From positions 1 through 40,256 of the forward strand of contig NZ_JAQMSD010000101.1 of the NCBI RefSeq assembly GCF_028330525.1: a DNA stretch of 40,256 nucleotides. Direction: 5' to 3'. This document shows positions 18,864-25,903 of this stretch, piece by piece; position 1 is the stretch's first letter, and every line of letters starts with the position of its first letter. The position numbers and the translations under genes were made by a program. Source of the stretch: Spirulina sp. CS-785/01. Lineage in GTDB: Bacteria; Cyanobacteriota; Cyanobacteriia; Cyanobacteriales; Spirulinaceae. The notes under the pieces were generated by a model. The model saw only the letters and a list, made by a program, of their open reading frames with translations, did no database searches and had not been told where the DNA came from.

Positions 18864-19901
18864 CTAAGGAGTAGGATTCGGATAACGGGCGTGAACCGCG
18901 TCAATTTCCTGTAAGATCTCAGGAGACAGGGTAATCTCGGTACTCCTCAAATTTTCCTTGAGTTGTTCCATCGTCGTAGCCCCAATGATGGTACTATCCA
19001 CAAACCAACGCGATCGCACAAACGCCAACGCTAACTGAGCCGGAGTGATATTATACTTTTGAGCAATCTGCACATAACGTTCTATCGCCTCCCGTTGGTT
19101 CGGTTTATTGTACCGTTGGCCAAACCCTTCAAATAACGCCACACGGGAATTTTCCGGAATAGAATGTAGATATTTCCCCGTCAAAAAGCCAAAAGCCAAG
19201 GGACTATAGGGCAATAATCCCACCTTATGCCGATAACTGGCCTCCGCCAAATCAATCTCAAAGATCCGATTCACTAAACTATAGGCATTCTGAATAGACA
19301 CCACCTTGGGTAAATTTAATTGATCTGCCCAATGACAAAACTCGCAAACTCCCCAAGAAGTCTCATTACTCAGCCCTAAATAGCGAATTTTCCCCGCTTT
19401 CACTAAGTCCCCGAACACTTCTAACTGTTCCGCGATAGGGATGGTTTCTCGTTCATTTTTGGGGTCGTAGGGCGGTTGCCCAAAGAGGGGAACATAACGG
19501 TCGGGCCAGTGAATCTGGTATAAATCCACATAATCGGTTTTCAGACGCTGGAGACTATCATCAATGGCCTGTTCAATATTTCGACGGTCAAGACGGTTAT
19601 TAGCCCCCCGTATCCACGACATTCGAGAAGTCGGCCCGGCCACTTTTGTGGCAATAATCAACTTATCTCGTTGCTGGTTGACTAACCATTCCCCAATATA
19701 GGCTTCGGTTTTCCCTTGAGTTTCCGCCTTACCGGGGACGGGGTACATTTCCGCCGTGTCAATGAAATTCACCCCTTGGGAGGTGGCATAGTCTAATTGT
19801 TCTTTGGCCTCCTCTAGGGTGTTTTGTTGGCCGAAGGTCATGGTCCCCAAGCAAATTTCGGAGACTTGTAGGTTACTATCACCCAGTTGGTTATATTTCA
19901 T
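18864..19901 (-). CDS. aldo/keto reductase, Tas type
   Basis: This is an NADPH-dependent oxidoreductase of the AKR fold. Its 345 residues align closely in length and motifs with E. coli Tas: LGTMTFGQQNT, Asp48 and Tyr53 in FIDTAEMYPVP, Lys86 in LIIATKVAGP, and His131 in YQIHWPDRY form the catalytic tetrad. A downstream SNETSWGV segment and the NADP-binding TIIGATTMEQLKENL are also present. The physiological substrate is not known. The gene starts 22 bp after the gatC stop on the same strand and may be co-transcribed with it, though the pairing has no obvious functional logic. Confidence 0.93.
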   Translation of the reverse strand: MKYNQLGDSNLQVSEICLGTMTFGQQNTLEEAKEQLDYATSQGVNFIDTAEMYPVPGKAETQGKTEAYIGEWLVNQQRDKLIIATKVAGPTSRMSWIRGANNRLDRRNIEQAIDDSLQRLKTDYVDLYQIHWPDRYVPLFGQPPYDPKNERETIPIAEQLEVFGDLVKAGKIRYLGLSNETSWGVCEFCHWADQLNLPKVVSIQNAYSLVNRIFEIDLAEASYRHKVGLLPYSPLAFGFLTGKYLHSIPENSRVALFEGFGQRYNKPNQREAIERYVQIAQKYNITPAQLALAFVRSRWFVDSTIIGATTMEQLKENLRSTEITLSPEILQEIDAVHARYPNPTP

Positions 19902-19923
19902 GTTTCTCCGATCTAACTACATC

Positions 19924-20211
19924 TTAATCGTTTAAAATCTGCGGAACACGGAAGAAGTCGTCTTCTTGGGCGGGGGCTTCTTTCAGGAGTTCATCATGGG
20001 AAACGGTGGGTTGCAGTTGGTCAGGACGGGCAACATTGCTTAATTCAATGGCGCGAGTGGTGGGGGGGACGTTTTCGGTGTCCAATTCACTCAATTGCTC
20101 GAAATATTCTAAAATGCTGCTCAATTGTTTTGTAAAGGCCGCTTCTTCATCGGCGGTGAGGTCTAAGCGGGCGAGATGGGCGACTTTGTGGACTTGTTCG
20201 CGGTCAATCAT
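19924..20211 (-). CDS. gatC: glutamyl-tRNA(Gln)/aspartyl-tRNA(Asn) amidotransferase subunit C
   Basis: GatC is the small subunit of the GatCAB complex that converts misacylated Glu-tRNA(Gln) to Gln-tRNA(Gln), essential in cyanobacteria, which lack a glutaminyl-tRNA synthetase. The 95 residues show the standard opening [18 protein letters not shown], a [25 protein letters not shown]-type core split over helices, and the [10 protein letters not shown] end. gatA and gatB are not adjacent, as is usual in this phylum. A perfect AGTAATC heptamer array begins two bases upstream of the start codon and occupies the position of the ribosome-binding site. Confidence 0.97.
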   Translation of the reverse strand: MIDREQVHKVAHLARLDLTADEEAAFTKQLSSILEYFEQLSELDTENVPPTTRAIELSNVARPDQLQPTVSHDELLKEAPAQEDDFFRVPQILND

Positions 20212-20212
20212 T

Positions 20213-20279
20213 TCAGTAATCAGTAATCAGTAATCAGTAATCAGCATCCGAAGGCAGGAGGCAGAGGGCAGAGGGCAGA
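20213..20279. repeat. two heptanucleotide arrays upstream of gatC
   Basis: Four perfect CAGTAAT units lie at 20213-20244. GGCAGAG/GGCAGAT units follow at about 20252-20279. A short second AGTAATC pair occurs near 20371-20391 and GAACAAA units near 20428-20447. The 239-bp gatC-ycf3 spacer contains little else that I can identify. Confidence 0.7.
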
Positions 20280-20450
20280 TGTTGGAGAAAGGGTAAAGTT
20301 AACCTAAAAAGAAAGTCAGAAACTCATCACAGTAAGGCTTTTAGCCAACTTTCAGCGTTTTTTAGTTTCACCGAGAGTAATCAGTAATCAGCGTTTGCAG
20401 TTGATAGCGTCTGAAGGTAGAAGAGAAAGAACAAAGAACAAAGAACCAAA

Positions 20451-20972
20451 TTAAAAGAATACATCTAATTCAGAGCGTCCGGTGGTTTTGAGCCAGTTTT
20501 GGGCTTCGATGTAGTTGTTGGGGGCGATGCGGATGGCTTGTTTCCAGTATTCGGCGGCTTTGTCAAAGAGGGCTTCGGCTTCGTCACTGTCACCGACTTC
20601 TTTGGCTTTTTCCCCTTGATAATGATAGATGACGGCGACGTTATTTAAGGCTTGGGGCATTTTGGGGTTGAGATCCAGGGCTTCTTGGTAACGGGAGATG
20701 GCTTTGTTGTGTTCCCCATTACTGGCGTAGATTAGCCCCATGTTATACAAGATATAACTGCGATCGTTGGCATCTTCTTCAAGTTTTAAGGCTTCTTCGT
20801 AGTTTTCGAGGGCTTCTGCATATTCTCCCTCTGACTGCGCCGACATTCCATCCCGATAGTAGGCGAAGGCTTCTTTGGAGGCTTTATTGGTGGGCAGCAT
20901 TTTGAGGATAATGTCTGCCATGACGGTGAAACTTTTATCAATAAAGTTATCGTTTTTCTGGGTTCTGGGCAT
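20451..20972 (-). CDS. ycf3: photosystem I assembly protein Ycf3
   Basis: Ycf3 is a thylakoid-associated chaperone needed to assemble the PsaA/PsaB core of photosystem I. The 173-residue length is exact for the family. The N-terminus [20 protein letters not shown] is characteristic. Three TPR repeats follow at about 36-69 ([20 protein letters not shown]), 73-106 ([20 protein letters not shown]) and 120-155 ([16 protein letters not shown]). It is a clear marker of oxygenic photosynthesis. It is divergent from the histidine kinase operon; the 253-bp gap holds a palindromic dispersed repeat and presumably both promoters. Confidence 0.97.
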   Translation of the reverse strand: MPRTQKNDNFIDKSFTVMADIILKMLPTNKASKEAFAYYRDGMSAQSEGEYAEALENYEEALKLEEDANDRSYILYNMGLIYASNGEHNKAISRYQEALDLNPKMPQALNNVAVIYHYQGEKAKEVGDSDEAEALFDKAAEYWKQAIRIAPNNYIEAQNWLKTTGRSELDVFF

Positions 20973-21064
20973 CGGTTCTTATATGGGGTATCTTTTTGAT
21001 TCCCCATTCTAGCTTACTGGGGGTGGGGGAGGGTCAGACAAGCGATAGATTTGCCCCTTTCTCG

Positions 21065-21110
21065 TTCGTAGTAAGCTCTTTAGGGCTTTAAGAAGGGCTA
21101 AAGCCCTTAC
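21065..21110. repeat. compound palindromic dispersed repeat
   Basis: TTCGTAGTAAGCTCTTTAGG matches the block at 10943 with one change. It is joined to a second hairpin AAGGGCT-AA-AGCCCTT-like segment at 21093-21108. It lies between divergent ycf3 and the kinase gene, so it is not acting as a terminator for either. Confidence 0.6.
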
Positions 21111-21225
21111 GGGTGGATTCTGAACTTCTACGGAATTTCTCGATTTTCGCTACAGTCGTATGTGACGGATTCAGGTGTTAAACGGTGCATCCTTATAGAT
21201 TCTCACGTTCAGGTCATCTTGTAGT

Positions 21226-23700
21226 ATGAGTTCTTCGTCTCCATTTGCGTTTTCTCGTTTCCAGTTATCCCCCCAAGGATGGCTGGGTTTAGTTAGCCTC
21301 ATTTTACTGGGTTATGCTGGCAATTATTGGCATTTTCCCCTATTTTTTGGGGTTGATCTGCTATTCGGCAGTATTGCGGTTTGGTTAATTATTTGGTTCT
21401 ATGGGGTGACATGGGGCGCGATCGCAACCGTAATTATCAGTTTACAAACTCTCTCCCTCTGGGGACATCCCTACGCCTTCATTAGTTTTATCGCAGAAGC
21501 CCTCATCACAGGCTGGTTATGGAAGAAAACCCAGCGCAGTCTCCTCGTTCTCGATGGCCTATACTGGCTGATCATCGGAATGCCCTTAGCGTGGCTATTT
21601 TATCGCCAAGTCATGCAGCTTCCGGTTAATTCTGCCCTACTCATTCTCTTTAAACAACCCATTAACGGCTTACTCAACGTTCTCATTGCCGTTCTCTTAC
21701 TCACCTATCTGCCGGAATTGTATCAGCGATTGACCGGACGTTCCCTGAAAACCCGCTTTTCTCTCCAACAAATTATTCTCCATCTCTTTGTCGCCTTCGT
21801 TTTCTTTCCCCTATTATTTGTCATGACCTGGGATAGTCGTTATGCCTTTGACCGTCTCAATGCGAAGGCCAACGCCATTTTTACCGCCAATACCCAAGGC
21901 ATTGCAGCGTTAATGGCAGAATGGTACACCACTCGACAAGACAGCCTCCAATTAACCTCCCCTAGGGATAATACGCCCTACTTTACCGACATTGAAAGCG
22001 TGGCCCGTCTCAACCAGGCTTGTTCCACTCTCCCCGACACAGAAACCCCCCAACTGCGTATCCCCCTCGATACCTCTCCCTCTGCTTGTCTCGTGGCCCA
22101 AGTGACCCCAAACAGCTTACAACAGCATTTACAACAGGGAAACAACGTAGAGGGCCTACAAATTATCCTACAGAATAACCAAGGGAAACCTCTGGCCAGT
22201 AACATCCCATCCCAACAGTTAATTGATGTTCAGTCTGGGGAAATTCAAACATTACCCCAGCAAGAGAATATTCAACTCTGGCAACCGAGTGGCAATTTAC
22301 CCACCATGGCCCGTTGGACTCAATCTTATTATGTCCAAGACCAAAATATCTCAGGAACACCTTGGCAACTCTCTGCTTTTCTTCCTGCCCAACCCTATAT
22401 TTTCACCCTACAAGGTCGCTACTTAGTTAATCTTGCCCTCATGTTGGGCATCTCGCTGTTCGCTTTGTTACTGTCTGGGACAATTAGTCGCCGTTTAATC
22501 GGGCCTTTGACCCGTCTTGCCCAGCTTACCACGAATTTACCAGACCGTTTGGGTGAGGATGACGTGAAGATTACCTTCTCCCCTAGTTCTGCCCAAGAAA
22601 TTAACACCCTAACCGACAACTTTCAACTCATGGCCGAACAATTGTCTGATCAATTCCAACAACTGCAAAACGCCAACACAACTCTCGCTACCCAAAAACA
22701 AGACTTACAAGAAGCCCTCAATAACTTAAAAATGGCGCAACAGGAATTAGTCCACGCTGAAAAAATGGCGGCCTTGGGACAATTAGTGGCTGGAGTTGCC
22801 CACGAAATTAATACACCATTAGGGGCAATACGCGCCTCGGTGGAACATATTTCTGAATTTCTTAATTATCACTTTTTGCAACTTCCTACCTTTTTACAAG
22901 GACTCTCCCCAGAACAGCAACAACAATTTTGGCATCTAATCCAACAAACTTATCAAGAGAAACCACAGCTAACCAGTAAAGAAAAGCGCAAAATTCGCCG
23001 TAAGCTAACCAAGGAACTCGAAGCAGAAAACTTAGATAATGCGGATAGTATTGCGGATACTTTAGTGGATATTGGTTTATACGAAAATCTCGACTCTCTC
23101 CTCCCTTTACTCAATAGCAGTCATCAAGAAAAACTGCTCAATCAAGTCTATGAGTTTTCCAGTTTACAACGGAGTACCCAAACCATTCTCACGGCCACAG
23201 AACGGGCAGCGAAAGTGGTTTTTGCCCTGCGCACTTATGCTCGACAAGACCATTCTGGGGAAAAAGTCAAAGCCAATATTTTAGAAGGCATTGAGACGAT
23301 TTTAACTCTCTATCATAACATCTTAAAACGGGGGGTTACGGTGCAAAAGCAATATGATGAATTACCCGAAATTTGGTGTTATCCTGATGAATTAAATCAA
23401 GTTTGGACAAACTTAATTTACAACGCACTGCAAGCAATGGATAATCAAGGGACATTAACCCTTACGGCCACCCAAGATAACGACACTGTTACGGTTACTA
23501 TTACCGATACGGGAAAAGGAATTCCTCCCGAAATTCAAGAAAAAATCTTTGACCCCTTCTTTACGACAAAACCCACTGGGGAAGGAAGTGGGTTAGGATT
23601 GGATATTGTCAAAAAAATTATTACGAAACATGAGGGGGAAATCACTGTACATTCTATTCCTGGTGAAACGACTTTTCAGATTAGTTTACCGATTCACTGA
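21226..23700 (+). CDS. membrane sensor histidine kinase with insertion in the dimerisation domain
   Basis: The 824-residue kinase senses an unknown signal and phosphorylates a response regulator. A multi-helix membrane sensor (about 15-165) resembles MASE-type modules. After a further helix near 185-205 comes a roughly 190-residue extracytoplasmic region, then a helix near 398-420, a HAMP domain (PLTRLAQLTTNL) and a coiled coil. The phospho-acceptor is His526 in VAGVAHEINTPLG. About 100 polar residues are inserted between the two dimerisation helices (about 545-645). The ATPase has an N box NLIYNALQAM near 728, DTGKGIP near 765 and GEGSGLGL near 784. It heads an operon with two REC genes, 17 bp upstream of the next. 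Confidence 0.92.
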   Translation: MSSSSPFAFSRFQLSPQGWLGLVSLILLGYAGNYWHFPLFFGVDLLFGSIAVWLIIWFYGVTWGAIATVIISLQTLSLWGHPYAFISFIAEALITGWLWKKTQRSLLVLDGLYWLIIGMPLAWLFYRQVMQLPVNSALLILFKQPINGLLNVLIAVLLLTYLPELYQRLTGRSLKTRFSLQQIILHLFVAFVFFPLLFVMTWDSRYAFDRLNAKANAIFTANTQGIAALMAEWYTTRQDSLQLTSPRDNTPYFTDIESVARLNQACSTLPDTETPQLRIPLDTSPSACLVAQVTPNSLQQHLQQGNNVEGLQIILQNNQGKPLASNIPSQQLIDVQSGEIQTLPQQENIQLWQPSGNLPTMARWTQSYYVQDQNISGTPWQLSAFLPAQPYIFTLQGRYLVNLALMLGISLFALLLSGTISRRLIGPLTRLAQLTTNLPDRLGEDDVKITFSPSSAQEINTLTDNFQLMAEQLSDQFQQLQNANTTLATQKQDLQEALNNLKMAQQELVHAEKMAALGQLVAGVAHEINTPLGAIRASVEHISEFLNYHFLQLPTFLQGLSPEQQQQFWHLIQQTYQEKPQLTSKEKRKIRRKLTKELEAENLDNADSIADTLVDIGLYENLDSLLPLLNSSHQEKLLNQVYEFSSLQRSTQTILTATERAAKVVFALRTYARQDHSGEKVKANILEGIETILTLYHNILKRGVTVQKQYDELPEIWCYPDELNQVWTNLIYNALQAMDNQGTLTLTATQDNDTVTVTITDTGKGIPPEIQEKIFDPFFTTKPTGEGSGLGLDIVKKIITKHEGEITVHSIPGETTFQISLPIH

Positions 23701-23717
23701 TCATGAGGTATTAATGT

Positions 23718-25079
23718 ATGTCTAAACCTGTTATTCTTTGCGTAGATGATGAAGCTACAATTTTAGAAAGTCTCAAGATTCAGTTTAAAAAACACTTGGG
23801 TCAAGATTACTTAATTGAAACCGTTGATAATGGCCCTGAAGCGATTGAGGTATGTGAAGAATTACAAGAAGATCATGAAGAATTGCCTTTGGTCATTTGT
23901 GACTACTATTTAGAGGGAATGCAGGGGGATGAAATTCTGGCAGAAATTCATCAACGGTTTCCCAAAACTCTGAAAATTATGTTAACTGGGAAAGCAAATT
24001 TAGAAATTGTTGAAAGTGCCATTAAAAAAGTGAGACTCTATCGCTATATTTCTAAACCTTGGGAAACCCAAGATTTGCTTTTAACAATTCAAGAAGCATT
24101 AAATAGCTATTGGCAAGATCGACAATTGGAAATGAAAACCGAGAAACTCGTGACTATGAATCAGGAGTTAGAGGAGTTGAGTACAAAGCAAGCAGAATTA
24201 ATTGAAGATTTACAAGAAAAAGAAAGAAAATTAATTCAAACTCAATTACAACTTATTCAAACTGAAAAAATGTCTAGTTTAGGGTATTTAATTTCTGGAA
24301 TTGCCCATGAAATTAATAATCCAGTGAATTTTATTTTGGGTAATATTCAGCATACCCGCGACTATATACAAGATTTAGTCAAGTTAGGAAAAATTTGTGA
24401 ATCTCACCAGTCTAAACTTCCGTCAGAAGTTGAATATTTTTTAGCAGAAATTGATTTTGATTTTATTGTAAAAGATTCTTCTAAGATTCTCGAATCTATG
24501 GAAGTCGGAGCAAGCAGAATTAATGATATTGTTTTATCTTTAAATAATTTTTCTCGGTTAGATCAATCGGATTTAAAATTAGTGGATGTTCATGAAGGAA
24601 TTGAGAGTACCTTAAACATTATTCAGAAGCAACTAAAAGGTAAGAGTTATAATATTGAAATTATTAAACAATATGGAAATCTTCCCCAAATTGAATGTTA
24701 TCCTCGTCAACTCAACCAAGTGTTTATGAATATACTTCGTAATAGCATAGATGCGCTCAAATGTCAAAAAAATAATGAGCCGAGAATTACAATTAAAACT
24801 GAGATTATCCCCCAAGAAGCATCGCCAAATCCTGATATTTTAATTAAAATTTGTGATAATGGGATGGGAATGGATGAAGAAACCCAAAAACATATTTTTG
24901 ATCCCTTTTTTACGACGAAACCTGTGGGGAAAGGGACGGGGTTAGGGTTGTCTATTAGTCATCAAATTATTGTCAAACAACATGGGGGTCAAATCTGCTG
25001 TAATTCTGTTCCCCAGGAAGGGACAGAGTTTATAATAAAAATTCCTAGTTGCTTATCTCAAGGAGGTTGTCATGGGTAA
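23718..25079 (+). CDS. REC domain fused to a histidine kinase
   Basis: The 453-residue soluble protein has an N-terminal receiver (Asp10/Asp11, phospho-acceptor Asp62 in VICDYYLEG, Thr90, Lys113). A coiled coil follows, then a kinase core: dimerisation helix with the phospho-His near 197 in GIAHEINNPVNF, N box NILRNSIDAL, DNGMGMD and GKGTGLGLS. It can receive a phosphate from the upstream kinase and probably also signals itself. About 45 residues are inserted after the His helix, a pattern known in cyanobacterial HEINNPVNF kinases. GAGGT lies 9 bases before the ATG. The stop overlaps the next gene by 8 bp, so expression is coupled. Confidence 0.93.
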   Translation: MSKPVILCVDDEATILESLKIQFKKHLGQDYLIETVDNGPEAIEVCEELQEDHEELPLVICDYYLEGMQGDEILAEIHQRFPKTLKIMLTGKANLEIVESAIKKVRLYRYISKPWETQDLLLTIQEALNSYWQDRQLEMKTEKLVTMNQELEELSTKQAELIEDLQEKERKLIQTQLQLIQTEKMSSLGYLISGIAHEINNPVNFILGNIQHTRDYIQDLVKLGKICESHQSKLPSEVEYFLAEIDFDFIVKDSSKILESMEVGASRINDIVLSLNNFSRLDQSDLKLVDVHEGIESTLNIIQKQLKGKSYNIEIIKQYGNLPQIECYPRQLNQVFMNILRNSIDALKCQKNNEPRITIKTEIIPQEASPNPDILIKICDNGMGMDEETQKHIFDPFFTTKPVGKGTGLGLSISHQIIVKQHGGQICCNSVPQEGTEFIIKIPSCLSQGGCHG

Positions 25080-25473
25080 ACCTGTTATTTTGTGTGTGGA
25101 TGATGAATCGGTGGTTTTGGATAGTTTGAAGATTCAACTTAAAAAAGCGTTTCAGGATGAGTATTTTTATGAGACGACGGAAAGTGCAGATGAAGCGTTA
25201 GAAATTATTGAGGAATATGAGGAGGAAGAGACTGAGTTAATTGTGATTGTATCAGATTGGTTAATGCCGGGAATCAAGGGGGATGAGTTTTTAATTCAAG
25301 TGCATCAAAAGTTTCCCCATGTGGTGAAGATTTTATTGACGGGACAAGCGAATGAGGATGCGATAGAACGGGCAAAAACGGAGGCGAAGTTGCATCGTTA
25401 TATCCCTAAACCTTGGAATGCTGAGGAGTTGGTGGAGTCGATTAAGTCAGGACTTAAAACAATTGATAATTGA
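25072..25473 (+). CDS. stand-alone receiver-domain response regulator
   Basis: The 133-residue protein is a single REC domain with Asp10/Asp11, Asp62 in VSDWLMPG, Thr90 and Lys113. It has no output domain. Residue positions are identical to the REC of the upstream gene, and both open with KPVILCVDDE, which suggests a tandem duplication followed by loss of the kinase part. It has the best ribosome-binding site in the window, AAGGAGGT four bases before ATG. It probably acts as the phosphate acceptor or shuttle of the three-protein relay. Its stop codon is provided by an AATTGAT heptamer array. Confidence 0.93.
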   Translation: MGKPVILCVDDESVVLDSLKIQLKKAFQDEYFYETTESADEALEIIEEYEEEETELIVIVSDWLMPGIKGDEFLIQVHQKFPHVVKILLTGQANEDAIERAKTEAKLHRYIPKPWNAEELVESIKSGLKTIDN

Positions 25474-25496
25474 TAATGGCTAATGGATAATTAGCT
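25461..25496. repeat. heptanucleotide array (AATTGAT units)
   Basis: AATTGAT x2 is followed by AATGGCT, AATGGAT and AATTAGC. The TGA stop of the receiver gene (25471-25473) lies in the second unit. A further degenerate GTTTGTTG-type array follows to about 25545. Confidence 0.65.
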
Positions 25497-25549
25497 ATGG
25501 GTCGGGTTGTTTTTTGTTGGTTATTTGTTGTTGGTTGTTTGTGGGTTGC

Positions 25550-25695
25550 GGCATACGCCTGGGGTTGACATTCAAGGCTAATAGCTGAAACCTGTTAAAA
25601 AGGGGTTGGGAGATTTATGATCAGGCATACGCCTGGGGTTGACATTCAAGGCTAATAGCTGAAACCTGTTAAAAAGGGGTTGGGAGATTTATGAT
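25550..25695. repeat. 74-bp direct tandem repeat, two copies
   Basis: A 72-base identical segment starting GGCATACGCCTGGGGTTGAC begins at 25550 and again at 25624, a period of 74 bp. Each copy contains the core AAGGCTAATAGCT (25574-25586 and 25648-25660), which recurs with similar flanks at 29872-29884. It lies in the 430-bp gap 25474-25903, which holds repeats only. Confidence 0.85.
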
Positions 25696-25750
25696 AGAAT
25701 TTTCAACTTAGCTGTTATGCTGTTATCCTGTTGGGGGTTAAAGATGCTCG

Positions 25751-25843
25751 TTTAGGGCGTACTACGAACCGATAATAATAAATGCTTCATTAATCAATCC
25801 ATTATAAGCAAACTAATGGTGCGTTACACTTCGTTAACGCACC
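25751..25843. repeat. two dispersed palindromic repeats
   Basis: 25751-25769 is a partial, inverted copy of the TTCGTAGTAAGCCCT repeat seen at 10943 and 21065. GGTGCGTTA (25818-25826) pairs with TAACGCACC (25835-25843), a hairpin motif that is very common in cyanobacterial spacers. Confidence 0.55.
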
Positions 25844-25846
25844 CTA

Positions 25847-25879
25847 CGAGTTATCCATTATCCGTTATCCATTACCCAA
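25847..25879. repeat. heptanucleotide array (TTATCCA units)
   Basis: Four degenerate 7-bp units (TTATCCA, TTATCCG, TTATCCA, TTACCCA) lie just upstream of the phosphotransferase-like gene. Confidence 0.6.
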
Positions 25880-25903
25880 TACTTTCTCCCTTGAACTGTG
25901 ATC

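Noticed and set aside
25898-25903. GTG start for the phosphotransferase-like gene
   Set aside because: An ATG lies two codons later with the same weak context; ATG is more likely, and the difference is trivial.
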